Assembly (NCBI RefSeq): GCF_002356315.1
Contig: NZ_AP018164.1
Location: forward strand, 1,426,001-1,490,000
Length of the DNA stretch: 64,000 bases
From: Mycobacterium shigaense
Lineage (GTDB): Bacteria > Actinomycetota > Actinomycetes > Mycobacteriales > Mycobacteriaceae
Reading direction: 5' to 3'
Shown here: piece after piece, positions 8,444 through 18,003 of the stretch
Layout: every line of letters begins with the position of its first letter
How positions within the stretch are numbered: position 1 is the stretch's first letter
Program-made: the position numbers and the translations under genes
The notes under the pieces: generated by a model
The model's database searches: none
What the model was told of the DNA's origin: nothing
Seen by the model: only the letters and a program-made list of their open reading frames with translations

Positions 8444-9853
8444 TTATATGACGACAACGCCCTCGGCGACGCCGACGGCCCGTAGGTCGCGGTACCAGCG
8501 TTCGACGGGGTGTTCCTTGGTGTAGCCGTGACCGCCGAGCAGCTGCACGCCGTCCAGCCCGATCTGCATGCCCTTGTCGGCGCCGAGTCGCTTGGCCAGG
8601 GCAGCTTCACGGGTGAAGGTCAGGCCCTGTTCGGCGCGGGCCGCGCCGCGCCAGGTGATCAGGCGCAGCCCGTCGAGCTCGATCGCGATGTTGGCGCACA
8701 TGAACGCGACGGCCTGGCGGCGGGCGATCGGCTCGCCAAATGCCTCGCGCTCCTTCACATACGGGATGACGTAGTCCAGCACAGCGTGTGAGGTGCCGAC
8801 GGCCAGCGCCGCCCAGCCCAGGCGGGACAGCGCGACCGCCTCGGAAAAGGCCGCGTCATATTCGCCAGGTGCCGCGTCTGGTTCGCCGAGCCGGGCGCTC
8901 AGTGGCACCGACACGCCGGAAAGTTCGACCTGGCCGAGCGAGGCCGCACGAATTCCCATGCTCGGATCCGCTTTGACCGTAAGGCCTTTCGCGGAGGATT
9001 CGACGATGAACAGGGCCGGCTTGCCATTGAGTTGCGCGCCGACGATGAGCAGCTCCGCGTCGGCGGCGGCCGGCACCAACGACTTGACACCGTCGAGCCG
9101 GTATCCGCTCGGCGTGCGCACGGCCGTGGTCTGCAGGCGGGTAGGGTCGAACAACGGGCGCGGTTCGGCGATGGCCACGCAGGCCTGCGGAACGTGCTCG
9201 CCGGCAAACTCTTTGAGGTAGGTGGCCTGCTGGTCCGCACTGCCCCAGTGCGTCAGCGCGGAGGCGACGCCCCCGGGCGCCAGGATCGGCAGTGCCAGGC
9301 CCATATCGCCGTAGGCCAGCGCCTCGGCCACCAGAACGTTGGTCACGCTGGAGCGGTGCGCGGCTATGCCGTCGAAATCCTCGGGGATGTTGATCGCGGT
9401 GATGCCCAACTCGGCGGCCTTCGCGATTAGATCCGACGGGTAGGCCGCGGCCTCGTCGGCCCCTGCGGCCGCGGGACGCAGTATCTCCTCGGCGAAGTCC
9501 TCGAGCGTCTCGACGATCATCTTCTGTTCGTCATCGGGCGTCAGGTCGTAGAAGTCCTTGCCGCTGGACTTGAGCCGGGTCGGCCCGCTGCGGAGATTCT
9601 GGACCTTCTTGAACTGTCGGGACGTGGCACCGGCGGTGGAGAAGATCGTCTTCGTCCCGTAGTGCAGGCCCCGGTTCAGGGGGTCGCGCAGGTGGTATTT
9701 GTCCAGGAACCGCTGGCCGACGATCGGGGTCAGCAGCGCCAGCGTGACGTCGACTCCCGTGCGCCGGTGGGGTTGCAGCCCGACGCCGGTCTTGCGGCCG
9801 CGCCGTTTGACGCGGGAGCGGGAGGAATTTGTGCCGGAGGAAGTTTCCGTCAT
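8444..9853 (-). CDS. fadE24: Acyl-CoA dehydrogenase FadE24
   Basis: Acyl-CoA dehydrogenase family protein of 469 residues with a basic, Arg/Lys-rich N-terminal extension of about 90 residues before the dehydrogenase helices, matching the recalled size of M. tuberculosis FadE24. The middle domain has ACVAIAEPRPLFDPTRLQ, where the usual TEPxAGSD loop is replaced, suggesting it is the non-catalytic or atypical partner of FadE23. The C-terminal part contains GVQLLGGHGYTKEHPVERW. The ATG at 9853 has AGAGG about 8 bases upstream. First gene of the run fadE24-fadE23-reductase-fadB4, 43 bases downstream of a perfect 16-bp palindrome. Confidence 0.88.
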   Translation of the reverse strand: MTETSSGTNSSRSRVKRRGRKTGVGLQPHRRTGVDVTLALLTPIVGQRFLDKYHLRDPLNRGLHYGTKTIFSTAGATSRQFKKVQNLRSGPTRLKSSGKDFYDLTPDDEQKMIVETLEDFAEEILRPAAAGADEAAAYPSDLIAKAAELGITAINIPEDFDGIAAHRSSVTNVLVAEALAYGDMGLALPILAPGGVASALTHWGSADQQATYLKEFAGEHVPQACVAIAEPRPLFDPTRLQTTAVRTPSGYRLDGVKSLVPAAADAELLIVGAQLNGKPALFIVESSAKGLTVKADPSMGIRAASLGQVELSGVSVPLSARLGEPDAAPGEYDAAFSEAVALSRLGWAALAVGTSHAVLDYVIPYVKEREAFGEPIARRQAVAFMCANIAIELDGLRLITWRGAARAEQGLTFTREAALAKRLGADKGMQIGLDGVQLLGGHGYTKEHPVERWYRDLRAVGVAEGVVVI

Positions 9854-9896
9854 GTGATCAGCCTCTGTAGTTGGGGCGATGCAATCAGAAGGCTAC

Positions 9897-9912
9897 CTTA
9901 CTCCGGAGTAAG
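9897..9912. promoter_or_regulatory. Perfect 16-bp palindrome upstream of fadE24
   Basis: CTTACTCC followed directly by GGAGTAAG is a perfect dyad; TA and TA flank it one base out on each side. It lies 43 bases before the fadE24 start codon, where an operator would cover the promoter, and 18 bases past the hisN stop. Symmetry and size suit a TetR-family repressor of the fad operon. The binder is unknown. Confidence 0.65.
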
Positions 9913-9930
9913 ATAAAGAGCGGCTGTTAA

Positions 9931-10713
9931 CTACTTCACACCGAGATGGTCGAGCACCCGTTCGTGCAGCAGGCCGTTGGTCGCCACGGCGCTGCCGCGA
10001 TGGGGGCCGGGTTTGCCGTCCAATCCGGTGAACGTTCCGCCCGCCTCGCGGACGACGACATCGAGAGCCGCCAGGTCCCATACCGAGACTTCGGGTTCGG
10101 CGGCGATATCGACGGCCCCCTCGGCGAGGAGGCAATACGAGAAGAAGTCGCCGTAAGCACGCACCCGCCACACGGCATCCGTCAGACCGATGAACCGGTC
10201 CCGCAGGCCGCGCTCCGCCCAGCCCGACAGGCTGGAGAACGAGAGGCTCGCCGAATCAAGCTGTGCCACAGAGGAAACCGACAAGCGTCGGGGACCTCCA
10301 CCGTCGATGGAGACGAAGGCGCCCCCGCCGGCGGCCGCCCACCACCGGCGTTGCAGCGCCGGGGCACTCACGACGCCGACGACCGGTACGCCCTCCTCCA
10401 GTAGGGCGATCAGGCTGGCCCACACCGGCACGCCGCGCACGAAGTTCTTGGTGCCGTCGATGGGGTCGATGATCCATTGGCGTCCGGTGAACGTCGTGGT
10501 TCCACCGAACTCCTCGCCGACGACGCTGTCGTCGGGCCGGCGGCGGCCGAGTGTTTCGCGCAGGTCGGCCTCGACCGCATGGTCGGCGTCGGTTACCGGG
10601 GTCAGATCTGGTTTGGTGTCGACTCGCAGGTCCAGCGCGCCGAACCGGTCGTGCGTGAGCGCATCGGCGCGGTCGGCCAACAGCAACGCCAGCGTGAGAT
10701 CGTCCTGACCCAT
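9931..10713 (-). CDS. hisN: Histidinol-phosphatase / inositol-monophosphatase family enzyme
   Basis: Mg-dependent monophosphatase of 260 residues, the size recalled for M. tuberculosis Rv3137 (HisN). Metal-site motifs are clear: [34 protein letters not shown] (about residues 79-93) and VSWD-type [19 protein letters not shown] near residue 210. It hydrolyses L-histidinol phosphate in histidine synthesis if the orthology holds; inositol phosphates are the alternative. The ATG at 10713 was chosen because the reading further upstream is an Arg-rich shadow. Followed at 78 bases by fadE24 on the same strand; the pflA gene recalled between them in M. tuberculosis is not here. Confidence 0.85.
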   Translation of the reverse strand: MGQDDLTLALLLADRADALTHDRFGALDLRVDTKPDLTPVTDADHAVEADLRETLGRRRPDDSVVGEEFGGTTTFTGRQWIIDPIDGTKNFVRGVPVWASLIALLEEGVPVVGVVSAPALQRRWWAAAGGGAFVSIDGGGPRRLSVSSVAQLDSASLSFSSLSGWAERGLRDRFIGLTDAVWRVRAYGDFFSYCLLAEGAVDIAAEPEVSVWDLAALDVVVREAGGTFTGLDGKPGPHRGSAVATNGLLHERVLDHLGVK

Positions 10714-10748
10714 GCCAGCAGTCCTACCACGGCCCCACTGCAACCCAG

Positions 10749-11177
10749 TCAGGCAAACGACTCGTTGGGGTCTGGCTCCGGACCGAACTTGAAGTGGCGC
10801 CCGGTGATGTCGGTCGGGGTGATCCGCACGTAGTGTTTCTTGACGGTGGCGATCCACGGCATCAGCTCGGCGCGTTCGGCCTCCTCGATCTCCGCGGCGG
10901 TGCGCAGCACGCGGGCGCGACCCCTGACGATCACGCTCCATCCCTCGGCGACGTCGTGGTCGTCGGCCTCGAACACCACGACGTTGTTGGCCACCGCGGA
11001 GAACAGTTTGGTGCCTTCGGCGGACCGGAACAACACGGTGCGGTTTTGCACCACATAGTTCACCGGGAAGATCTCTGGCTCATTCGCGAAACTTGTGACC
11101 AGTCGGCCCAGGGCAACGCCGCCCAGCCTGCGCCAACTCTCATCCGCCGACAAAATGGCAGAGGGCTCATCGGTCAT
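10749..11177 (-). CDS. Pyridoxamine 5'-phosphate oxidase-like FMN-binding protein
   Basis: Small split-barrel flavin-binding protein, 142 residues. It shows the order typical of mycobacterial PPOX-like proteins: [43 protein letters not shown] and [12 protein letters not shown], ending ITGRHFKFG. Such proteins bind FMN, F420 or haem and often act as reductases or in stress defence; nothing decides which. The start at 11177 has an excellent AGGAAAGG site; an earlier codon at 11237 only adds Arg-rich residues. Monocistronic by spacing, ending 35 bases before the hisN start codon on the same strand. Confidence 0.8.
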   Translation of the reverse strand: MTDEPSAILSADESWRRLGGVALGRLVTSFANEPEIFPVNYVVQNRTVLFRSAEGTKLFSAVANNVVVFEADDHDVAEGWSVIVRGRARVLRTAAEIEEAERAELMPWIATVKKHYVRITPTDITGRHFKFGPEPDPNESFA

Positions 11178-11298
11178 CGACCCACCTTTCCTCGGCGCTG
11201 CACGTCCGCTGATGTCGACGCTACGGCGAATCCGCATGCGACAGTAGGGCCCTAAGTCAATTCCCCCGGCGGTCGCAGCATGGTCGTAACCTGAACGG

Positions 11299-11628
11299 GT
11301 GTGGGAATTCGGTCTACTGCTCCTGCTGGTGGCGGTCCTGGGCGTGTTTCTCGCTCAGCGATTCATTCCGCGGGGTCCGCGCGGTGAGCTGCTCAGCGGC
11401 ACCCTGCTAGTGACGGGCGTCAGCCCGCGGCCGGATGCGCAGGGCCAGCAGTACGTCACGATCGCGGGCGTGATCAACGGACCCACCGTCAACGAGCACT
11501 CGGTCTATGCGCGGTTGGCGGTCGACGTCGACCAGTGGCCGACGATGGGACAAACCCACTCGGTGCTGTACTCGTCGAGGAACCCGGACAACTGGCGGTT
11601 CGCGCCGAGGGAGCCGCCCGCGGGTTGA
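11299..11628 (+). CDS. Small membrane-anchored protein of unknown function
   Basis: A 109-residue protein starting at GTG. Residues 4-21 form one hydrophobic N-terminal segment (LLLLLVAVLGVFLAQRF), followed by a soluble domain of about 85 residues that may be an OB- or beta-rich fold: GELLSGTLLVTGV, QQYVTIAGVINGP, then SRNPDNWRFAP. No catalytic motif recognised. It stands alone, convergent with fprA (117-base gap) and divergent from the PPOX-like gene. The reading frame has strong mycobacterial codon bias, and the opposite strand gives no better protein, so I regard it as real. Confidence 0.65.
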   Translation: MWEFGLLLLLVAVLGVFLAQRFIPRGPRGELLSGTLLVTGVSPRPDAQGQQYVTIAGVINGPTVNEHSVYARLAVDVDQWPTMGQTHSVLYSSRNPDNWRFAPREPPAG

Positions 11629-11745
11629 AATCTGGATCTAAAGCCGCTGTGCCGCAATCTATTTGGCGGACATCGCGGAGTTTGATCGCCGCAGAACTTG
11701 GGGGACAAGAACTTTCGTAGAGAAGGCGCTGCCCGGCGAATCGAG

Positions 11746-13110
11746 CTACTCCGGGTGGCTGATGTGCAGGAGTTTGGCCAAGCTCGGCAATTTGACGCGG
11801 GGACGCCCGTGCGGCTCGCCGGCCGCGCGCTCGTGAGCGTCGATGATGTCCCAGTGCGCCGAGGTGACCAGGTGCGGTTGGCGCGAGGACAGCCAGTCGG
11901 CCAACTTATCGGCATGGTCGTCGGGGAATTCGGCGAGTTCGCCGACACTCGTCAGATCGGCGATCAGGGTGTCGACCGTGTCCTGGGAGTCCTTCTTATT
12001 GGTGCCGATGACGCCGGTCGGCCCGCGTTTGATCCACCCGACCACGTATTCGTTGCGGCTGCCCGCCACGCGCCCGTCGGTGTTGGGGATGGTCGCGCTC
12101 TTGTCGTCGAACGGCAGCCCCGGCGTGGGCACGCCGCGGTAGCCGACCGAGCGCACCACCAGCTGGACGGGAAGCTCTTCGCGTTCGCCGGTGTCTTTGG
12201 CCGACACCTGCCCGGTCTCGTCGGTGACCAACTCGTTGCGGCCGAGCACCATTGTTTCCACTTTGCCGTCGCCCTTGATCTCGATCGGGGAGGTCATGAA
12301 TCGAAACACCAGACGGCGGTGCCCCGGGCGGGGTTCGCGGCTGGCGTAGTCGCGCAGCACCTTGAGGTTCTGTTTTGTCGTCTTGCCGGCAGCCTCGACC
12401 TCCTCGTCGGTAATGCCCTCGAGCTGGGCCGGGTCGACGATTACGTCCACGCCCTCGAGGTCGGCCAGCTCACGCAATTCCAGCGTGGTGAACGCGGTCT
12501 GCAGCGCGCCGCGGCGGCCGAGTATCACCACTTCTTCCACACCGCGCGGGCTCAGCGTCAGCAACGCATGATCGGCGATGTCGGTGCGTGCCAGTACCTG
12601 CGGGTCGGTGATCAGGATGCGGGCGACGTCAAGCGCGACGTTGCCATTGCCGATGACGACCGCCCTGGCGCCGGACAGGTCGGGCGATATCTGCTCGAAG
12701 TTGGGATGCGCGTTGTACCAACCGACGAAATCGACGGCGGCGACGCTGCCCGCCAGGTCCTCGCCGGGAATGTTCAACGCGCGGTCGGACTGGGCGCCGA
12801 TCGCGTAGATCACCGCGTCGTAGCGTTCGGCGAGTTCGGTGACCTCGACGTGCTCGCCGACCACCACGTTGCCGAAGAAGCGAAATCGCGGGTCGGCGGC
12901 GGTCTTCTCGAATTGCTTGCTGATCGATTTGATCTTCGGGTGATCGGGCGCGACGCCCGAGCGCACCAGTCCCCACGGCGTCGGCAGCATCTCGAGCATG
13001 TCGACGGCTACGTCGAAGTCGTCGGAGGCATCGGCAGCCTTGAGCAGAGATGCCGCCGCAAAGAAGCCCGACGGTCCGGCGCCAACGATTGCGACGTGAA
13101 ATGGACGCAT
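11746..13110 (-). CDS. fprA: NADPH-ferredoxin/adrenodoxin reductase FprA
   Basis: FAD enzyme passing electrons from NADPH to ferredoxin (and so to cytochromes P450), 454 residues against 456 recalled for M. tuberculosis FprA. N-terminal FAD site VAIVGAGPSGFFAA, the family segment MLPTPWGLVRSGVAPDH, NADP site VVIGNGNVALDVARIL and the C-terminal FAD contact YVVGWIKRGPTGVIGTNK are all present. Start at 13110 is preceded by AGAAGG; in-frame codons upstream (13128, 13248) add non-conserved residues. Divergent from prfB with about 180 bases between, matching the M. tuberculosis arrangement of Rv3106/Rv3105c. Confidence 0.95.
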   Translation of the reverse strand: MRPFHVAIVGAGPSGFFAAASLLKAADASDDFDVAVDMLEMLPTPWGLVRSGVAPDHPKIKSISKQFEKTAADPRFRFFGNVVVGEHVEVTELAERYDAVIYAIGAQSDRALNIPGEDLAGSVAAVDFVGWYNAHPNFEQISPDLSGARAVVIGNGNVALDVARILITDPQVLARTDIADHALLTLSPRGVEEVVILGRRGALQTAFTTLELRELADLEGVDVIVDPAQLEGITDEEVEAAGKTTKQNLKVLRDYASREPRPGHRRLVFRFMTSPIEIKGDGKVETMVLGRNELVTDETGQVSAKDTGEREELPVQLVVRSVGYRGVPTPGLPFDDKSATIPNTDGRVAGSRNEYVVGWIKRGPTGVIGTNKKDSQDTVDTLIADLTSVGELAEFPDDHADKLADWLSSRQPHLVTSAHWDIIDAHERAAGEPHGRPRVKLPSLAKLLHISHPE

Positions 13111-13292
13111 ACCCAGCCTTCTGGTCATGCCCGGCTGCGACGCAAGGGCTGAGTAAGGGCTGGGCGTCGCAGTCGCGGGCGCACACGATGGTGACTTGAT
13201 GCTAATCGCTGATGCCCGGCGTGTGGCCCAAGTGGCGCCGCTCGCCACCTGACCGGTCGGTCCCGACCAGGCCGCCGGTAACGTGGGCGGCT

Positions 13293-14399
13293 GTGGAACC
13301 TGACCGTCAAGCCGATATCGCCGCGCTCGACTCCGCGTTGACCACGGTGGAGCGGGTGCTCGACGTCGAGGGTCTGCGCAGCCGCATCGAGAAGCTCGAG
13401 CACGAGGCCAGCGACCCGAAACTGTGGGACGACCAGGGCAACGCGCAGCGTGTGACGAGCCAGTTGTCCCACGCCCAGGGCGAGCTGCGGCGCATCGAGG
13501 AACTGCGGCAGCGCCTCGACGACCTGCCGGTCATGTACGAGCTGGCCGCCGAGGAAGGCGGCGCCGACGAGCTGGCCGAGGCCGATGCGGAGCTCAAGGC
13601 TCTGCGCGCCGACATCGAGGCCGCCGAGGTGCGCACCCTGCTGTCGGGGGAGTACGACGAGCGCGAGGCGCTGGTCACCATCCGCTCCGGCGCCGGCGGG
13701 GTGGACGCCGCCGACTGGGCCGAGATGTTGATGCGGATGTACATCCGCTGGGCCGAGCAACACAAGTACGGCGTCGAGGTGTTCGACACCTCCTACGCCG
13801 AAGAGGCCGGGATCAAAAGCGCGACGTTCGCCGTGCACGCGCCGTACGCCTACGGCACGTTGTCCGTCGAACAGGGCACGCACCGGCTGGTGCGAATCAG
13901 CCCGTTCGACAACCAGAGTCGGCGCCAGACGTCGTTCGCCGAAGTCGAGGTGTTGCCGGTGGTCGAGACGACCGATCACATCGACATCCCCGAGGGCGAC
14001 GTGCGGGTGGACGTCTACCGATCCAGCGGTCCGGGCGGCCAGTCGGTGAACACCACCGACTCGGCGGTTCGTTTAACCCACATCCCAACAGGTATCGTCG
14101 TGACTTGCCAGAACGAGAAGTCGCAACTGCAGAACAAGGTTTCGGCAATGCGAGTGCTTCAAGCAAAATTGTTGGAGCGCAAGCGTTTAGAAGAGCGTGC
14201 TGAGCTCGACGCCCTCAAAGGCGAAGGCGGCAGTTCGTGGGGCAACCAAATGCGCTCCTACGTACTACACCCCTATCAAATGGTGAAGGATCTGCGCACC
14301 GAGTACGAGGTGGGCAATCCGGCCGCCGTCCTGGACGGGGACATAGACGGATTCCTGGAAGCGGGGATCCGGTGGCGCAACCGAAAAGATGACGACTAA
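13293..14399 (+). CDS. prfB: Peptide chain release factor 2
   Basis: RF2, recognises UGA and UAA stop codons and triggers peptide release, 368 residues. The stop-codon reading motif SPF is in [11 protein letters not shown] and the catalytic GGQ in [16 protein letters not shown]. The GTG start (13293) gives the family N-terminus [14 protein letters not shown]. There is no in-frame UGA or slippery site: the programmed +1 frameshift of E. coli prfB is absent, as I recall for mycobacteria. First gene of prfB-mscS-(Pro-rich)-ftsE-ftsX-smpB; the next gene starts 11 bases inside prfB. Confidence 0.95.
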   Translation: MEPDRQADIAALDSALTTVERVLDVEGLRSRIEKLEHEASDPKLWDDQGNAQRVTSQLSHAQGELRRIEELRQRLDDLPVMYELAAEEGGADELAEADAELKALRADIEAAEVRTLLSGEYDEREALVTIRSGAGGVDAADWAEMLMRMYIRWAEQHKYGVEVFDTSYAEEAGIKSATFAVHAPYAYGTLSVEQGTHRLVRISPFDNQSRRQTSFAEVEVLPVVETTDHIDIPEGDVRVDVYRSSGPGGQSVNTTDSAVRLTHIPTGIVVTCQNEKSQLQNKVSAMRVLQAKLLERKRLEERAELDALKGEGGSSWGNQMRSYVLHPYQMVKDLRTEYEVGNPAAVLDGDIDGFLEAGIRWRNRKDDD

Positions 14400-15375
14400 C
14401 ACAACATTGCTCGCAACCACGGCCGGGCAGCGCTGGCACGACTTCTGGCGCGGCCAGATCGGCGAGTGGATCCTCACCCGGGGTGTGCACCTTGCGATGC
14501 TGCTCATCGCCGCGGTGCTGGCGGTCCGCTTCGTCAGCTGGGTGGCCCAGCAGGTCACTCGCCAGCTCGACGAGGGCTTTGCCGAAAGCGATGCGCTGGT
14601 CCGCTCGGAGGCGACGAAGCACCGCCAGGCGGTGGCCTCGGTCATCCAGTGGGTGTCGATCGTCCTGATCGCGATTTGGGCCGTCGTCCAAGCGGGCGAC
14701 GTGTTGAACTTCTCCGTCGGCGGGCTGGTCGCGCCCGCCACCGTCGTCGGCGCGGCGCTGGGTTTCGGTGCCCAGCAGCTGGTCAAGGACCTGCTATCGG
14801 GCTTCTTCATCATCGTCGAGAAGCAGTACGGTTTCGGCGACTTGGTCTCGCTTACCGTCACCGGCATCGCGGCCGAGGCGCGCGGAACCGTCGAGAACGT
14901 CACACTGCGGGTCACCCGGCTGCGCTCCTCTGATGGCGAGCTGTTCACCATCCCCAACGGCTCGATCGTCAAGACCGTCAACCTGTCCAAGGACTGGGCG
15001 CGCGCGGTGGTCGACATTCCCGTATCGACCAGTGCCGACCTCAACCGGGTCAACGACGTCCTGCGTGAGGTGTGCGACCACGCCATGGACAGCCCGCTGT
15101 TGGGTGAGCTGCTGCTGGACGCACCGACGCTGATGGGGCTGGAAAGCATCGAAGTCGACAGCGTCACGCTGCGGATGGTGGCCCGCACGCTGCCGGGCAA
15201 GCAGTTCGAGGCGGGCCGGCAGCTGCGCTTGCTGGTGATCCGGGCGCTGGCCCGCGCCGGCATCGTTACCACTGCGGACACGACGGTGAGTTTGGTCGAG
15301 GACGATCCCGGCGTGCCGGCCGCGCAGGCCGCCGAGGCCGCCCGCGAGACAGTGCATGAATCGGTGAAGCGGTGA
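14389..15375 (+). CDS. MscS-family mechanosensitive channel
   Basis: Small-conductance mechanosensitive channel-like membrane protein, 328 residues. Hydrophobic segments lie at about 28-48, 82-102 and 110-135; the last is the MscS pore helix pattern ([18 protein letters not shown]). The cytoplasmic beta domain follows, with [18 protein letters not shown] and [18 protein letters not shown], characteristic of MscS. It overlaps prfB by 11 bases and the next gene by four, so it is co-translated with division and translation genes; the same order (Rv3105c-Rv3104c-Rv3103c) exists in M. tuberculosis. Function in osmotic protection is from the family. Confidence 0.88.
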   Translation: MTTNTTLLATTAGQRWHDFWRGQIGEWILTRGVHLAMLLIAAVLAVRFVSWVAQQVTRQLDEGFAESDALVRSEATKHRQAVASVIQWVSIVLIAIWAVVQAGDVLNFSVGGLVAPATVVGAALGFGAQQLVKDLLSGFFIIVEKQYGFGDLVSLTVTGIAAEARGTVENVTLRVTRLRSSDGELFTIPNGSIVKTVNLSKDWARAVVDIPVSTSADLNRVNDVLREVCDHAMDSPLLGELLLDAPTLMGLESIEVDSVTLRMVARTLPGKQFEAGRQLRLLVIRALARAGIVTTADTTVSLVEDDPGVPAAQAAEAARETVHESVKR

Positions 15376-15836
15376 AACTTACCCTCAACGTCTTCGAGAA
15401 GAACACCGATAACAAGGACAAAAGCTGGCCGGGCCACATGTTCGGGGGCCGGGTCCGCACGTCGACCCTGTTGCTGATCGTGGCGTTCCTGGCGCTGTGG
15501 TGGGTCTACGATACCTATCGGCCCGAGCCCCCGCCCAAGCCGCCCGCACAGCAGGTGGTGCCGCCGGGCTTCGTGCCCGACCCCAACTACACCTGGGTCC
15601 CGCGCAGCCGCGTCAAGCAGCCGCCGGCCGAGACCTACCCGCCGACGCCGACCACCACGGAGTTGCCGACCCCGACGACCGCGACGACCACGGCGCCCAC
15701 GACCACGACGACCACCGTGCCGCCGCCGTTCCAGTTGCCGCAGCTGCCGTGTCTGCTGCCCGCGCCCCTTTGCCCGCCGAGTTCGACCACGCCGGCCTCG
15801 CCCCCGCCGCTACCGCAGCCCCGCCCAGGTCAGTAG
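15372..15836 (+). CDS. Proline/threonine-rich single-pass membrane protein
   Basis: A 154-residue protein starting at GTG inside the preceding stop (GTGA). A short cytoplasmic head ([19 protein letters not shown]) is followed by one membrane helix at about residues 31-47 ([16 protein letters not shown]) and a long Pro/Thr-rich tail with runs of TPTTT and PPPLPQP, probably crossing the cell wall. Two cysteines near the end ([10 protein letters not shown]) could pair. Corresponds by position to M. tuberculosis Rv3103c. Lying between mscS and ftsE it may be a partner of the FtsEX division complex, but that is only context. Confidence 0.8.
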   Translation: MKLTLNVFEKNTDNKDKSWPGHMFGGRVRTSTLLLIVAFLALWWVYDTYRPEPPPKPPAQQVVPPGFVPDPNYTWVPRSRVKQPPAETYPPTPTTTELPTPTTATTTAPTTTTTTVPPPFQLPQLPCLLPAPLCPPSSTTPASPPPLPQPRPGQ

Positions 15837-15907
15837 CCCATCGGCACGCCACCCGCCGGTCGATCATCGCGGCCCAGCGAAATTCACCGCTACACTGGCG
15901 TGCCGTG

Positions 15908-16597
15908 ATGATCACCCTCGACCATGTCAGCAAGAAGTACAAAGCGGCGGCCCGTCCGGCGCTCGATGACGTCAACGTCAAAATCGACAAGGGTGAATTC
16001 GTCTTCCTGATCGGCCCGTCGGGGTCGGGCAAATCGACGTTCATGCGGCTGCTGCTGGCCGCCGAGACCCCGTCGAGTGGGGACGTGCGGGTGTCGAAGT
16101 TCCACGTCAACAAGCTGCCGGGCCGGCACGTGCCGAAACTGCGTCAGGTGATCGGCTGCGTTTTTCAGGATTTCCGGCTGCTACAGCAAAAGACCGTCTT
16201 CGAAAACGTCGCGTTCGCGCTGGAGGTCATCGGCAAGCGCACCGACCAGATCAACCGGGTGGTGCCCGAGGTGATCGACACGGTCGGGCTGTCCGGCAAG
16301 GCCAACCGGCTGCCCGACGAGCTGTCCGGTGGCGAACAGCAGCGGGTTGCGATCGCGCGGGCGTTCGTCAACCGTCCGCTGATCCTGCTGGCCGACGAGC
16401 CCACCGGGAACCTCGACCCCGACACCAGTAACGACATCATGGATTTGTTGGAGCGGATCAACCGCACCGGGACGACGGTCTTGATGGCGACACACGACCA
16501 CCACATCGTTGACTCGATGCGGCAGCGTGTCGTCGAGCTGTCCTTGGGCCGGCTGGTTCGTGACGAGCAGCGCGGCATCTACGGGATGGATCGCTAA
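15908..16597 (+). CDS. ftsE: Cell-division ATP-binding protein FtsE
   Basis: ATPase subunit of FtsEX, which relays ATP hydrolysis to peptidoglycan hydrolases during division. 229 residues with Walker [11 protein letters not shown]-loop VFQDFRLL, signature [14 protein letters not shown], Walker [12 protein letters not shown] and H-loop MATHD. ATG at 15908 chosen for the canonical MITLDHVSK start; in-frame codons reaching back to 15497 belong to the opposite frame of the Pro-rich gene. FtsX begins at the base after the FtsE stop. Confidence 0.96.
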   Translation: MITLDHVSKKYKAAARPALDDVNVKIDKGEFVFLIGPSGSGKSTFMRLLLAAETPSSGDVRVSKFHVNKLPGRHVPKLRQVIGCVFQDFRLLQQKTVFENVAFALEVIGKRTDQINRVVPEVIDTVGLSGKANRLPDELSGGEQQRVAIARAFVNRPLILLADEPTGNLDPDTSNDIMDLLERINRTGTTVLMATHDHHIVDSMRQRVVELSLGRLVRDEQRGIYGMDR

Positions 16598-17491
16598 GTG
16601 CGCTTCGGCTTCCTGCTCAACGAGGTCCTGACCGGTCTTCGTCGCAACGTCACGATGACGGTCGCGATGATCCTGACGACCGCCATCTCCATCGGCCTGT
16701 TCGGTGGTGGTCTGCTGGTGGTGCGCCTGGCCGAGCACTCGCGCGCGATCTACCTCGACCGGGTCGAGACGCAGGTCTTCCTGACCGAGGACGTGTCCGC
16801 CAACGACCCGGGCTGTACGACCAACCCGTGCAAGGCTCTGCGCGAGAAAATCGAAGGGCGCGAAGACGTTAAGTCGGTGCGGTTCCTCAACCGTCAGGAC
16901 GCCTATGACGACGCCATTCGAAAGTTCCCGCAGTACAAGGACGTCGCCGGTAAGGACTCCTTTCCTGCGTCGTTCATCGTCAAGCTCAACAATCCCGAGC
17001 AACACAAGGATTTCGACGCGGCGATGCAGGGCCAGCCCGGGGTGTTGTCGGTGTTGAACCAGAAAGACCTCATCGATCGCCTGTTCGCCGTGCTCGACGG
17101 TCTGAGCGAGGTCGCCTTCGCCGTCGCCCTGGTCCAGGCCGTCGGCGCAATCCTGTTGATTGCCAACATGGTTCAGGTCGCGGCGTACACGCGGCGCACC
17201 GAAATCGGAATCATGCGACTGGTCGGGGCGAGCCGCTGGTACACGCAGTTGCCGTTCCTGGTCGAGGCGATGTTCGCCGCCGCCGTCGGTGTCGGTATCG
17301 CCATCGGCGGGCTTGTCGTCGTGCGGGCATTGTTCCTGGACAACGCGTTAAACCAGTTCTACCAAGCCAATCTCATCGCTCGCATCGACTATGCGGACAT
17401 CCTTTACATCTCACCGATTCTGTTGCTTCTCGGCGTGTCGATGGCGGGCCTGACGTCATACGTGACGTTGCGGCTGTACGTGCGGCGGTAG
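16598..17491 (+). CDS. ftsX: Cell-division permease FtsX
   Basis: Membrane subunit of FtsEX, 297 residues, GTG start immediately after the ftsE stop. One N-terminal helix (about 20-42), a large extracytoplasmic domain (about 45-165) with two cysteines in GCTTNPC, then three helices (about 170-195, 220-245, 262-285); [17 protein letters not shown] is the FtsX/MacB-type motif. The extracellular domain is where RipC-type hydrolases bind in M. tuberculosis. Co-translated with ftsE; smpB follows after two bases. Confidence 0.95.
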   Translation: MRFGFLLNEVLTGLRRNVTMTVAMILTTAISIGLFGGGLLVVRLAEHSRAIYLDRVETQVFLTEDVSANDPGCTTNPCKALREKIEGREDVKSVRFLNRQDAYDDAIRKFPQYKDVAGKDSFPASFIVKLNNPEQHKDFDAAMQGQPGVLSVLNQKDLIDRLFAVLDGLSEVAFAVALVQAVGAILLIANMVQVAAYTRRTEIGIMRLVGASRWYTQLPFLVEAMFAAAVGVGIAIGGLVVVRALFLDNALNQFYQANLIARIDYADILYISPILLLLGVSMAGLTSYVTLRLYVRR

Positions 17492-17493
17492 CT

Positions 17494-18003
17494 GTGCCCA
17501 AAAAGTCCAGCCGGACCAACGCGGTTGGCGGCAAGCGCGAGAGCAAACAAATCATCGCGAGCAATCGCAAGGCGCGGCATGACTATTCAATCGTCGAGTT
17601 ATTCGAGGCCGGAATGTCGTTACAGGGCACCGAGGTCAAGAGCTTGCGCGAAGGACATGCCTCGCTGACCGATGCATTCGCAACCATTGACGACGGCGAA
17701 GTGTGGTTGCGCAACTTGCACATTCCCGAGTATCAGCACGGTAGCTGGACGAACCATGATCCTCGTCGCAATCGAAAGTTGTTGCTACATCGGCAACAAA
17801 TCGACCGCCTGGTCGGCAAGATCCGCGATGGTAGCCTCACGTTGGTGCCGTTGTCGTTGTACTTCACCGGGGGCAAGGTCAAGGTTGAGCTTGCATTGGC
17901 ACGAGGCAAACGAGCGTACGACAAACGCCAGGACATGGCCCGCCGGGATGCTCAGCGCGACGTAGTTCGCGAATTGGGCCGGCGATCGAAAGGTATGAAC
18001 TGA
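17494..18003 (+). CDS. smpB: tmRNA-binding protein SmpB
   Basis: SmpB binds the tRNA-like part of tmRNA and brings it to stalled ribosomes. 169 residues; conserved NRKARHDYSIVELFEAGMSL, LQGTEVKSLREG, HDPRRNRKLLLH and KRAYDKRQDMARRDAQRD. GTG start two bases after ftsX. Its RNA partner ssrA lies 1.8 kb downstream on the same strand (19817). C-terminal tail is basic (RELGRRSKGMN), as needed in the decoding centre. Confidence 0.95.
   Translation: MPKKSSRTNAVGGKRESKQIIASNRKARHDYSIVELFEAGMSLQGTEVKSLREGHASLTDAFATIDDGEVWLRNLHIPEYQHGSWTNHDPRRNRKLLLHRQQIDRLVGKIRDGSLTLVPLSLYFTGGKVKVELALARGKRAYDKRQDMARRDAQRDVVRELGRRSKGMN

Noticed and set aside
8419..8610. N-terminal extension of FadE23
   Set aside because: Overlaps the 3' end of fadE24 and has no acyl-CoA dehydrogenase similarity; the ATG at 8418 gives the family start.
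13212..14399. Programmed +1 frameshift in prfB
   Set aside because: The release factor reads in one frame from 13293 to the stop, without in-frame TGA or the slippery CTTTGA sequence.
15497..15907. Extended FtsE start upstream of 15908
   Set aside because: The extra residues are an alternative frame of the Pro/Thr-rich gene; FtsE proteins begin at MITLDHV.
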